Of a DNA stretch of 64,000 nt, positions 17,112-24,845 are shown piece after piece. This stretch comes from JAQUTK01 sp963677415 (GTDB lineage Bacteria; Bacteroidota; Bacteroidia; Bacteroidales; JAQUTK01). Made by a program: the position numbers and the translations under genes. The notes below the pieces were generated by a model, which was given only the letters and a program-made list of their open reading frames with translations, was not told the origin of the DNA and ran no database searches. The DNA lies in NCBI GenBank assembly GCA_963677415.2, contig CAXXFJ010000047.1:35839-99838 (forward strand). The letters are read 5' to 3'. Numbering within the stretch: the stretch's first letter is position 1; each line of letters begins with the position of its first letter.

Positions 17112-17987
17112 AAAAGCTGGCGCCAAGCAGTAAATGGTCTTCGACTCAGACATCCTGAATACTCAATCGGATGTCTGAGTGAACTGTTTGGCAAGACCCG
17201 TGAAGGCTATTACGCTGTAAGCAAAGAGAAACTGTGCGAACGTGCGTTGCTTGAAACTAATGTTGTTGACATGGTGATTCAGATAAGGATTGAAGCCCCC
17301 GGAATCGGTGCTTACAAGCTCTTTCTTATATTGAAGCATGTGTATGAACACAAGATGGTGGGACGTGATAAGTTTTATGAGCTGATGCATCGCAAACACC
17401 TGATGCTGCCGGCCTTGCGCCGTAGACACACAACTAACTCCAACCATAATTATCGCAAGTATAAGAATCTGGTAAAGGGATTTAAGCCAACATCTCCTTG
17501 TCAGTTATGGGTGGCAGATATAACCTATATAGATACGGATGAAGGCGTATGTTATCTACATCTTCTGACTGATGCTTATACGCATGAGATAATCGGATGG
17601 ACTCTCTCTGAAAGCCTCTCGGCCTTGCATACCTTGGCTGCGCTCGAACAAGCCATAACGAATTGTTCAGATATGGATTTGAGTTCTCTTATACATCATT
17701 CTGATCGTGGATCGCAGTATTGTTGCACTCTGTATGTAGAACGACTCAAGCAGATTGGCTGCTCAATCAGTATGACTGAAGATGGTAATCCTACAGACAA
17801 TGCCATAGCTGAACGCGTGAACGGCATTATTAAGCAGGAATGGCTCTATAAGATGAAACGCCCCAAGGATTTCCATGCGGCACAATGCTTACTGGAAGGT
17901 ATAATTGATTTTTATAACAACAAGAGACCTCACATGAGTAATGGAATGAAAACACCTGCCCAAGTGAGAATGGGTTATACCAAATAA
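17112..17987 (+). CDS. IS3-family transposase OrfB (made by -1 frameshift)
   Basis: The reading frame enters from the A7 slippery site and continues KSWRQAVNGLRLRHPEYSIG. This supplies the N-terminal HTH_21-type region that is missing if translation is taken from the first internal start at 17247. The rve integrase core has its catalytic residues visible: LWVADITYI (D), IHHSDRGSQY (D) and AIAERVNGIIKQE (E). The protein is complete, but it depends on orfA for expression, and orfA is split by IS5. The element should therefore be inactive now. Confidence 0.85.
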   Translation, partial: KSWRQAVNGLRLRHPEYSIGCLSELFGKTREGYYAVSKEKLCERALLETNVVDMVIQIRIEAPGIGAYKLFLILKHVYEHKMVGRDKFYELMHRKHLMLPALRRRHTTNSNHNYRKYKNLVKGFKPTSPCQLWVADITYIDTDEGVCYLHLLTDAYTHEIIGWTLSESLSALHTLAALEQAITNCSDMDLSSLIHHSDRGSQYCCTLYVERLKQIGCSISMTEDGNPTDNAIAERVNGIIKQEWLYKMKRPKDFHAAQCLLEGIIDFYNNKRPHMSNGMKTPAQVRMGYTK

Positions 17988-18228
17988 GGCTCTTTGGAGG
18001 CTTCGAGCCTCCAGCCGCCAGGCAAACCTCCGCGGTGTTTTTCATAATATAAAGTAGAAAAAATAAAAATATAGTTTGTAACTTTGAAGCATTAAAAGGG
18101 TGATTTCTACACATTGTTAAATAAATTCCTCGTGTAAACCATATCAGGAAGAATAAAAAAAGAGTGTGAAGTAAATCAGGAGCATTTCAATAAAGTTGTA
18201 TAGTCAATCAGTAAGTATAACCCAAAAG

Positions 18229-18250
18229 TGTAAACTAAATTCAGGCATAG
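18229..18250. other. Possible IS3-type terminal relic next to the second IS3 element
   Basis: GTGTAAACTAAATTCAGG resembles the outer end of the first IS3 element (GTGTAAACCATATCAGG at 18132). It lies 80 bp further on and just before the second IS3 element. It may be a leftover end from an older insertion; the match is short. Confidence 0.3.
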
Positions 18251-18310
18251 TCAGTTCTGTCTTATACTGATATAGGTAGACACATTATAAACAAATAAAT
18301 AATGTGATCT

Positions 18311-18688
18311 ATGAAGCGAAAAACAAGAACAATTAAATTTACAGAATCGGATAAGCTATCGATTCTTCGTGAGTATTATTCGAGCGGCGCCTCGAAAAGT
18401 GAAATTTCAAAGAAGCATGAGCTTAGCAGAAATCAAATTGATTATTGGATAAAAATTTATTCAATAGAGTCAGAAGCTCTATCTTTATCTCCTGAAACAA
18501 TAGAAGATGTTATGGCACGGAAGAAATTAAATGAACCGGATGAGATTGCAAGATTGCAAGCTCGTATTAAGGATTTGGAGAAAGCTCTGGCCTTCTCCGA
18601 GTTAGGAATTAAGGCTCGCGATATCATGATTGACTTAGCCGAGAAGCAGGAAAACATCCAAATAAGAAAAAAAGCTGGGGCCAGGTAG
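18311..18688 (+). CDS. IS3-family transposase OrfA
   Basis: A 125-residue protein with a helix-turn-helix at the N-terminus (FTESDKLSILREYYSSGASKSEISKKHELSRNQIDYW) and a leucine-rich coiled helix in the second half (IARLQARIKDLEKALAFSELG). It ends IRKKAGAR and TAG. Seven A residues at 18667-18673 precede GCTGGG and allow a -1 frameshift to make the OrfAB transposase. OrfA alone usually acts as a DNA-binding regulator of transposition. Confidence 0.9.
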   Translation: MKRKTRTIKFTESDKLSILREYYSSGASKSEISKKHELSRNQIDYWIKIYSIESEALSLSPETIEDVMARKKLNEPDEIARLQARIKDLEKALAFSELGIKARDIMIDLAEKQENIQIRKKAGAR

Positions 18689-19644
18689 TCACGATACTGG
18701 TTGAGCAGCATGATACAAACGTAAAGGCTGCTTGCAGACTATTTGGCCATTGCCGTCAGGCTTACTACCAGTTGAAAACTGACTATGAGCAGGAAAGCAA
18801 ACATAACAGGGAGCTTTTGGATGCGGTAAAAGAAATCCGCGAGGAAGATCCGGGCATCGGTTGCTTCAAACTCTTCATCATGATCTGCTGCGTCTTCGGG
18901 CAGGATCGTGTTCCCGGTCGCGACAATTTCTTCAAGTTGTTGCGACGCAACAAGCTGATGCTTAATCGTCCCAAGCCACGACATACGACAAATTCCAATC
19001 ATCGGTATCACAAATACAAGAACCGGATAAAGGATTTTGTACCTACCGGGCCCAATCAATTGTGGGTGAGTGATATCACATATATAAGCATGGATGTTGG
19101 CTGTTGCTATTTGCACTTGATTACCGATGCGTACTCACATAAGATTATAGGATGGAAGCTGGCTGACACATTGAAGGCTGCCATCACACTGGATGCCTTG
19201 AGTGATGCTATCAGCCAGACAGACCGGAATGACCTTACAGGTTTGATTCATCATTCTGACCGGGGAGTACAATACTGTTGTGATATTTATATTAAAAAAC
19301 TTAACGAGTATAACATCACGATCAGTATGACTGAGGAGTACAAGCCCACTGACAATGCAATTGCAGAACGGGTAAATGGTATCATAAAACAGGAACGCAT
19401 CTATTGTGACAGGCATTTTAAGAATATAGATCAGGCCCGGTCTGTTATTGGCCGGTATATTTCTTTTTACAATACCAGGAGGCCCCATATGAGCATAGGG
19501 ATGCTTACCCCGGAAGCTGCTCACCAACAGACTGGAGAACAAAAAAGAATGTGGAAAACAAAAGTTTATGCATCACGTAAGACTAACATGCAAAATAATG
19601 ATGTACTTTTGTCTACCCAGCAGCAAATCCAGGTGACGGTTTAA
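18670..19644 (+). CDS. IS3-family transposase OrfB (made by -1 frameshift)
   Basis: The frame continues from the A7 site as KSWGQVVTILVEQHDTNVK and then ACRLFGHCRQAYYQLK, an HTH_21 region. The integrase core follows with D at LWVSDITYI, D at IHHSDRGVQY and E at AIAERVNGIIKQE. It ends with a 40-residue basic/Gln-rich tail after the usual HMSIGMLTPEAA. The first independent ATG is at 18772, which would lose the N-terminal helix, so the frameshift product is the likely enzyme. Confidence 0.9.
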   Translation, partial: KSWGQVVTILVEQHDTNVKAACRLFGHCRQAYYQLKTDYEQESKHNRELLDAVKEIREEDPGIGCFKLFIMICCVFGQDRVPGRDNFFKLLRRNKLMLNRPKPRHTTNSNHRYHKYKNRIKDFVPTGPNQLWVSDITYISMDVGCCYLHLITDAYSHKIIGWKLADTLKAAITLDALSDAISQTDRNDLTGLIHHSDRGVQYCCDIYIKKLNEYNITISMTEEYKPTDNAIAERVNGIIKQERIYCDRHFKNIDQARSVIGRYISFYNTRRPHMSIGMLTPEAAHQQTGEQKRMWKTKVYASRKTNMQNNDVLLSTQQQIQVTV

Positions 19645-19855
19645 GGCATCAGACTGGTTAAAGAATGAATGGTGCATCGAGCACCATCCATTCTTACCCA
19701 ACAGCAAGTCTGGTTCTGGCATATCCATCTGGTGTAAACGATTCTAGTATGGAAGTAGTGAAGGTGTCTAGACTTTCAGTATAAACTTTCTGATATGTCT
19801 AGTTTCTCCGTTTAAAGGGAAAAAAAGTGTCTACCCAAATCAGTAAAAGTCATCC

Positions 19856-19926
19856 TGTGCCACGGAATAGCCGTCTCGTGCCACGAAATAGCTATTTTGA
19901 GGCACAGAATAGCTATTTCGTGCTTT
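19856..19926. repeat. Short tandem palindromic repeats around AAATAGCTATTT
   Basis: Three units of about 21-22 bp carry the pattern CAC-GAAATAGCTATTT-GTG. The second and third units are each nearly self-complementary, and GCACAGAATAGCTATTTCGTGC is almost a perfect palindrome. They could form small cruciforms or RNA hairpins. They lie directly outside the IS3 element. The rest of the stretch up to the tRNA-Ser terminator holds only a small hairpin (TGACCC with GGGTCA near 20070-20086). Confidence 0.7.
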
Positions 19927-20094
19927 GATATGAATAATGTGTTTGGTAACGATTATCATTACAACCTGAGAAAGAAAACTTTTCTTCCTATTAGATGGCA
20001 AAATATATCAGGTAAGAAATAGCGGACATTCATGCCAGGAAAGATGAAAACTTTGCCTATTGGGTTTAGGATGACCCATGACGGGTCACCAGTA

Positions 20095-20130
20095 AGAAAA
20101 AAGTCCTGCAATAAATGAATATTGCAGGAC
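20095..20130 (-). terminator. Rho-independent terminator of tRNA-Ser
   Basis: On the - strand, GTCCTGCAAT pairs with ATTGCAGGAC around an 8-nt loop and is followed by a T-run (A-run on the + strand just before 20103). Confidence 0.8.
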
Positions 20131-20159
20131 CATTTTTCGAGTCTGAGACAGACTCTGCG

Positions 20160-20246
20160 CGGAAGCGAGGAGATTCGAACTCCTGGTACCCTTGCGAGTA
20201 CGTCAGTTTAGCAAACTGGTGGTTTCAGCCACTCACCCACACTTCC
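20160..20246 (-). tRNA. tRNA-Ser (anticodon GCT)
   Basis: Read on the - strand, GGAAGTG pairs with CGCTTCC in the acceptor stem. The D-arm is GGTGAGTGGCTGAAACC, the anticodon loop TTGCTAA carries GCT, and a long variable arm typical of serine tRNAs (ACGTACTCGCAAGGGTACC) follows. The T-loop is GTTCGAATCTC and the discriminator is G, with no encoded CCA. It is an 87-nt class II tRNA. Confidence 0.95.
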
Positions 20247-20279
20247 GTGATCTGTGACATCTCATTTGATTTGCGGGTA

Positions 20280-20311
20280 CAAATGTAGATAAGAGTTTGA
20301 TATTATACAAA
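20280..20311 (-). promoter_or_regulatory. Sigma-ABfr promoter of tRNA-Ser
   Basis: On the - strand, TTTG (20308-20311) and TACATTTG (20280-20287) are separated by 20 nt, upstream of the tRNA-Ser. Confidence 0.75.
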
Positions 20312-20378
20312 TATATATCGCACTTTTATTCAAAAATAGTACCTTTGTGACCTCAAATTAATGCTTGAAGAAAAGGGT

Positions 20379-21428
20379 ATGAAACGCTTGAAAAGACGTA
20401 CAAGGCTCATTATCATAGTAATGACCTCGATTTTTGCTATTTTGATTTTTGGGTCTGTTTATCTTGTCGGAAAATGTAAACAAACCAGCCTTTTCTCCAG
20501 AGCAAGGTAAGAAGCTCTATATTACGGCTGATGATGATTATTCGTCCGTGATTGCAAAGGTCGATTCCATCGGTCATCCGAGCTCCATGTATCTCTTTAA
20601 CAAGGTTGCTTTGTGGCTCAATTATGATAAAAAGATCAGGACGGGATGCTACAATCTTGAAGGTGAAAGCGTCATTTCTTTACTTCGTAATTTGACACGC
20701 GGAAGACAAATTCCGGTGAAGTTAGTTTTTAATTCTATCCGAACGAAAGAAGATCTTGCCGAAAGGGTTTCCCATCAACTGATGATCGATTCTATGGCTT
20801 TCATTCAGGCTCTCAACGACTCTATCCTGTGTGACTCGATTGGCTTTAACCAGGAGACTGTCACTGCTATGTTTATCCCCAACACCTACGAGATGTATTG
20901 GGATATCTCGATCAAAGCGCTCCTTAAGAGAATGCACAAAGAGTATAATCTGTTTTGGGATGAGAGCAAGAAACAAGCTGCTGTACAGATTGGATTGACA
21001 CCGGTGGAAGTGAGTATACTTGCTTCGATTGTGGAAGAGGAGACGAAAGAACCGGAGGATCAGAAGATGGTTGCCGGACTTTATCTGAATCGTTTGAAGA
21101 TAGGAATGCCCTTACAGGCTGACCCTACTATCCGCTTTGCTTTGAATGACTTTACCATCAAGCGGGTGGCAAGAGGTCAACTTGACGTACCGTCTCCGTA
21201 TAATACGTATGTAAATACCGGTCTTCCTCCCGGACCTATTTTCTATGCCTTCTATCCAGGCGCTTCAATCTGGTGCTGCACTTTACACCGCATGAGTATC
21301 TGTATATGTGTGCAAAAGAGGACTTCTCAGGAAGACATAATTTCTCCAAAACATTTAGCGAACATACACAAAATGCGCTCCGTTACCGACAGGCGTTAAA
21401 CAAACGTGGTATTGCTGTGCCAAAGTGA
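20379..21428 (+). pseudogene. mltG: Endolytic transglycosylase MltG, frameshifted
   Basis: MltG cleaves nascent peptidoglycan at the inner membrane. The ATG at 20379 (after GAAAAGGG) starts MKRLKRRTRLIIIVMTSIFAIL, the N-terminal anchor, but this frame closes soon after. The body continues one frame over from about 20460, with the YceG/MltG core SILASIVEEETKEPEDQKMVAGLYLNRL and ADPTIRFALND. After NTGLPPGPI the frame breaks again, passes through MPSIQAL in a third frame, and resumes as HEYLYMCAKEDFSGRHNFSK to RGIAVPK and TGA at 21426. At least three indels are needed. Residues around each break remain typical of the family, so base-calling errors or very recent decay are both possible. Confidence 0.8.
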
Positions 21429-21582
21429 GCATGATTTGAAGTAAATACTGTCAATAAGTCGATAACACTCTTAAAGAGTCTCATTTTTAAACGGACGGCT
21501 CTCTTTTTAGGATAAAATTGTGTAAGTTTGTAGCGCTTTAATAAGAATAAGTTCAATCTATATATAAGAATTGTATAGTATA

Positions 21583-23181
21583 ATGAGTAAACAACTACTA
21601 TTAGGGGATGAAGCTATTGCCCAAGGCGGCTATTGATGCCGGCCTTTCGGGAGTCCCTATGCTTACCCGGGTACTCCTTCAACAGAGATTACCGAATATA
21701 TACAAGCTTCTGCTGAAGCAAAAAAGCGGAATATTCACAGCCGTTGGTGTTCCAATGAGAAGACAGCAATGAAGCTGCTCTGGGTATGTCGTTTGTAGGA
21801 AACGTGCGTTGGTATGTATGAAGCATGTGGGAATGAATGTGTGTGCTGATGCGTTTGTCAACGCCGGCATGACTGGTGTCAATGGCGGACTGGTAGTGCT
21901 GGCTGCTGATGATCCTTCGATGCACTCTTCTCAAATGAACAGGATTCCCGTTTCTATGGAAAGTTTGCAATGATAACCTATGTTTGAACCTTCCAGTCAG
22001 CAAGAGGCATACGATATGATGTACGATGCTTTTGAGTTTTCAGAGCGGATGGGCGAACCGGTTTTGCTTCGTGTGGTTACCCGTCTGGCACACTCTCGTG
22101 CAGGGTGTGGTACGGAAAGCGATGAAGCCTCAAAACGAAATCTCTTTTCGAAAGATCCGAAGCAGTTCATCTTATTACCGGCAAATGCACGCGTCCCGAA
22201 ATCGGAATCTGATTGAAGCGCAGAAGACTTTTATTGCTGAGTCAACTTCTTCTGCTTATAATAACTTTGTGAATGGGAGTGATAAATCACTGGGTGTAAT
22301 TGCCTGTGGTATAGGTTATAACTATCTGATGGAAACTTCAGTGAGGGTATCAACTATCCGATCTTGAAGATCTCTCAATATCCGCTGCCTAAAAGTCTGA
22401 TCCGTGCAATGGCTGCTACTTGCGATGCTCTGCTCGTGATTGAAGATGGGCAGCCCTTTGTAGAGGAACAATTGACAGGTATTCTGGATCCTAGCGTGGT
22501 TATTAAAGGTCGTCTTGATGGCACACTGCCACGCGATGGTGAGTTGACTCCTGATAATGTAGGGATTGCTTTTGCTTCAAACCTAAATCAACCTTTACCA
22601 TTCCTTCTGTTGTCATGATGCGTCCTCCTGCTCTGTGCCAGGGATGTGGTCACCGTGATATCTTTGAGGCTTTAAATGAAGTGTTACGTGAATATGCTGA
22701 TTACAAAGTATTCAGCGATATTGGTTGTTATACATTGGGAGCGATGCCTCCTTTCCGTTCGATTGATTCGTGTGTGGATATGGGTGCTTCGATTACCATG
22801 GCCAAGGGTGCTGCTGATGGTGGCTTATTCCCCTCTGTTGCAGTGATTGGCGACTCTACGTTTACTCATTCGGGTATGACGGGATTGCTGGATTGTATCA
22901 ATGAGAAATCGAATGTGCTTATCATCATTTCAGATAATGAAACAACGGCTATGACGGGTGGACAGGATTCTGCCGGCACCGGAAAGATCGAATCGATCTG
23001 TCTTGGTCTGGGTGTTGAACCCGAGCATTTACGCGTGACCATTCCTTTGAAGAAGAACTTTGAAGAGATGAAGACTATCATCCGTGAAGAGATCAATTAT
23101 AACGGGGTATCCGTGATTGTGCCACGTAGAGAATGTATTCAGACAGCTCTCAAGCATAAGAAACAAGCTGCGAAACAGTAA
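21583..23181 (+). pseudogene. iorA: Indolepyruvate:ferredoxin oxidoreductase alpha subunit, multiply frameshifted
   Basis: The alpha subunit binds thiamine diphosphate and oxidises arylpyruvates. Readable pieces in changing frames are MSKQLLLGDEAIAQ, AIDAGLSG, YAYPGTPSTEITEYIQ, NEKTAMxAALGMSFVG, HVGMNVCADAFVNAGMTG, FEPSSQQEAYDMMYDAFEFS, LIEAQKTFIAE and LPKSLIRAMAATCDALLVIEDGQPF. From 22615 to the TAA the frame is intact and carries the ThDP domain (PPALCQGCGHRDIFEAL, GDSTFTHSGMTGLLD, SDNETTAMTGGQDS). I count at least ten single-base shifts before 22615, for example near 21623, 21655, 21772, 21800, 21937, 21974, 22109 and 22150. As written it cannot make a full enzyme, although iorB downstream is intact. 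Confidence 0.85.
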
Positions 23182-23194
23182 AAGAAGAGAAGTG

Positions 23195-23779
23195 ATGAAG
23201 ATAGATATAATATTATGTGGAGTGGGAGGACAAGGGATCTTGTCTATCGCTTCAGTTATTGCCGAGGCTGCGCTGAAGAATGGTTTGTATATGAAGCAGG
23301 CTGAAGTACACGGCATGAGTCAGCGTGGTGGTGATGTACAGTCCAATCTGCGTATTTCCGACAAACCGGTGTTTTCGGATCTGATTCCTAAGGGAGAGGC
23401 TGATGTAGTTATTTCGCTGGAACCGATGGAGGCTTTGCGCTATTTGCCATATCTTTCCAAAAATGGAACGATAGTGACAAACAGTGCCACTTTTGAAAAT
23501 ATTCCTGATTATCCGCGTAAAGAGGATATTCTTAGTCAGATAGAGAAGATGCCCAGTAAGGTGATTTTTGATGTAGATCAGGTTGCCAGGGAGGTTGCTT
23601 CAGCCCGTGCTGCGAATATTGTGCTTTTGGGTGCCTCCATTCCTTTTCTTGGAGGTATCACGTATGAAATGGTGCAACAGGGTATTCGGGATATTTTTGG
23701 TCGTAAGGGAGAAGAGGTAGTTCAAATGAATCTGAAAGCATTGGCTGCCGGTAAAGCGGTTGCGGATGAAATGAAGTGA
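23195..23779 (+). CDS. iorB: Indolepyruvate oxidoreductase beta subunit
   Basis: A 194-residue pyruvate/ketoisovalerate oxidoreductase gamma-type subunit. The frame is open further upstream inside iorA, but the ATG at 23195, with GAAGAGAAG before it, gives the family start MKIDIILCGVGGQGILSIASVI. Other conserved parts are QAEVHGMSQRGGDVQSNLRIS and DVVISLEPMEALRYLPYL. It partners IorA in ferredoxin-linked oxidation of aromatic 2-oxoacids. The 13-nt spacing to iorA marks an operon. The gene is intact, unlike its partner. Confidence 0.9.
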   Translation: MKIDIILCGVGGQGILSIASVIAEAALKNGLYMKQAEVHGMSQRGGDVQSNLRISDKPVFSDLIPKGEADVVISLEPMEALRYLPYLSKNGTIVTNSATFENIPDYPRKEDILSQIEKMPSKVIFDVDQVAREVASARAANIVLLGASIPFLGGITYEMVQQGIRDIFGRKGEEVVQMNLKALAAGKAVADEMK

Positions 23780-23784
23780 AGCGA

Positions 23785-24366
23785 ATGAATATGTTCAAAG
23801 TGCTGATCGAACGGTTGATGTTGATTGTCTTCACTCCGGCTAAAGCCTGGCTGGAGATAATCAAGGAAAATCCAAAAGAATCGGATGTCCGGAATAACTA
23901 TGTCTTCCCGTTTATGGGGCTGATCTCATTGGCCTCCTTTCTGGGGATACTTATTTTCGGAGAAGAAGAGACTTTCAACCTAAACGTGCAGCATGCGGTG
24001 ATAAGGGGTTGTGTTACTTTTGTGTCACTTTTTGCAGGCTTTTTTGTTGCCTCATTTGTGCTCAACGAGGTGATGGAGAAGTTTAATCTGGAGAAAAATA
24101 TTCAGCGTACGCAGATCTTTGTAGGATATGCTTCCAGCATTCTTTATGCCATCGACTTAGTGCTTGAGTTACAACTTATTCCGGAGTTTTTCTTCCTTCA
24201 GATATTTATCTTTTATACCGTTTATGTGATTTGGGAGTCTGTGGGCATCTATTATACGGTTGTTGAAGAGCGCCGTGTGTTGTTTGTCGCTATCGCATCT
24301 TTGGTTGTTCTTGCTGCTCCTTCTATAGTAGAGCTAGCGCTTGCTTTCCTGCTTCCGGTAGTATAA
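23785..24366 (+). CDS. Yip1-domain integral membrane protein
   Basis: A 193-residue protein with five hydrophobic segments. The opening MNMFKVLIERLMLIVFTPAKAWLEI is the typical start of bacterial Yip1/DUF1282-type proteins (tryptophan and proline after the first amphipathic helix). A GTG at 23776 overlapping iorB is in frame; the ATG at 23785 seems the better start. It follows iorB by 5 nt and precedes smpB by 11 nt, so it is likely co-transcribed. The function is unknown. Confidence 0.7.
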   Translation: MNMFKVLIERLMLIVFTPAKAWLEIIKENPKESDVRNNYVFPFMGLISLASFLGILIFGEEETFNLNVQHAVIRGCVTFVSLFAGFFVASFVLNEVMEKFNLEKNIQRTQIFVGYASSILYAIDLVLELQLIPEFFFLQIFIFYTVYVIWESVGIYYTVVEERRVLFVAIASLVVLAAPSIVELALAFLLPVV

Positions 24367-24377
24367 TACATTATTAA

Positions 24378-24830
24378 ATGAATCCCTCAGATATCAATAT
24401 AAAGAACAAACGTGCGTCCTTCGATTATGAATTGATGGATCAGTTTGTCGCCGGCATCGTGCTCACAGGTACTGAAATCAAATCGATCAGGTTGGGTAAA
24501 GCCAGTTTGACGGACTCTTATTGCTTTCTCAACAAGGGTGAACTGTGGATCAAGAACATGAATATCTCTGAGTATTTCTATGGCAACCTGAATAATCATG
24601 TGGCCCGCCGGGAGAGAAAACTGTTGCTGACCAAAAAAGAACTTCGCAAACTGGAGCGTCTTACCAAGGAGACGGGTTATACGATCATACCCACACGTCT
24701 GTTTATCAATGAGAAAGGTCTTGCAAAGCTCGTCATTTATACCGCTAAGGGTAAGAAAGAATATGACAAACGGGAGTCGATAAAAGAACGGGAAGACAAT
24801 CGTGAAATGGACCGGATGTTTAAGAAATAA
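24378..24830 (+). CDS. smpB: SsrA-binding protein SmpB
   Basis: A 150-residue partner of tmRNA in trans-translation, which frees stalled ribosomes. Visible family features are IKNKRASFDYELMDQFVAGIVLTGTEIKSIR (beta-barrel with the TGTEIKS motif), GELWIKNMNISEY, the basic RRERKLLL segment, and the lysine-rich C-terminal tail KGKKEYDKRESIKERE that enters the mRNA channel. The length is normal. The tmRNA gene was not found in the window. Confidence 0.95.
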   Translation: MNPSDINIKNKRASFDYELMDQFVAGIVLTGTEIKSIRLGKASLTDSYCFLNKGELWIKNMNISEYFYGNLNNHVARRERKLLLTKKELRKLERLTKETGYTIIPTRLFINEKGLAKLVIYTAKGKKEYDKRESIKEREDNREMDRMFKK

Positions 24831-24845
24831 AGAACCATCTCAGTT

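Larger units (their letters stand above)
15264..17133 (+). pseudogene. IS3-family orfA split by IS5 insertion
   Basis: The 5' part (15264-15461) encodes the helix-turn-helix region, FKFQVLSDYYSSGESIGFISNKYSISKATVFRW. The 3' part (16930-17133) encodes a leucine-zipper-like helix ending LLKKAGAKQ and a TAA. Joining the parts after removing the IS5 element and one AAAT copy gives an uninterrupted frame across SDELLN|KLSDMRTKRQ. Seven A residues at 17109-17115 form a -1 frameshift site for making OrfAB. Confidence 0.85.
15218..18152 (+). mobile_element. IS3-family element interrupted by an IS5-family element
   Basis: Contains orfA (split) and orfB of an IS3-family transposase. The left end is placed near TACAGAAAAGGTTTACAC (15222-15239). 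The right end is placed near the inverse of CCTGATATGGTTTACAC (18132-18148). Only the GGTTTACAC core and scattered bases match, so the ends are approximate and I found no convincing target duplication. Without the 1464-bp insert and one AAAT copy, orfA reads through in frame, so the element was intact before the insertion. Confidence 0.7.
18262..19848 (+). mobile_element. IS3-family insertion sequence, complete (about 1587 bp)
   Basis: The left end TTATACTGATATAGGTAGACAC matches the inverse of the right end TTTTACTGATTTGGGTAGACAC at 19 of 22 positions. A 3-bp duplication GTC flanks it (18259-18261 and 19849-19851), as expected for IS3 elements. It holds orfA and orfB linked by an A7 frameshift site. 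After orfB lies a hairpin (about 19662-19697, AGAATGAATGGTGC with GCACCATCCATTCT). It inserted beside the first IS3 element. Confidence 0.85.

Noticed and set aside
20379..21428. Programmed frameshifting in mltG
   Set aside because: Several shifts in different directions are needed, with no slippery heptamer, and the next gene shows the same type of damage.
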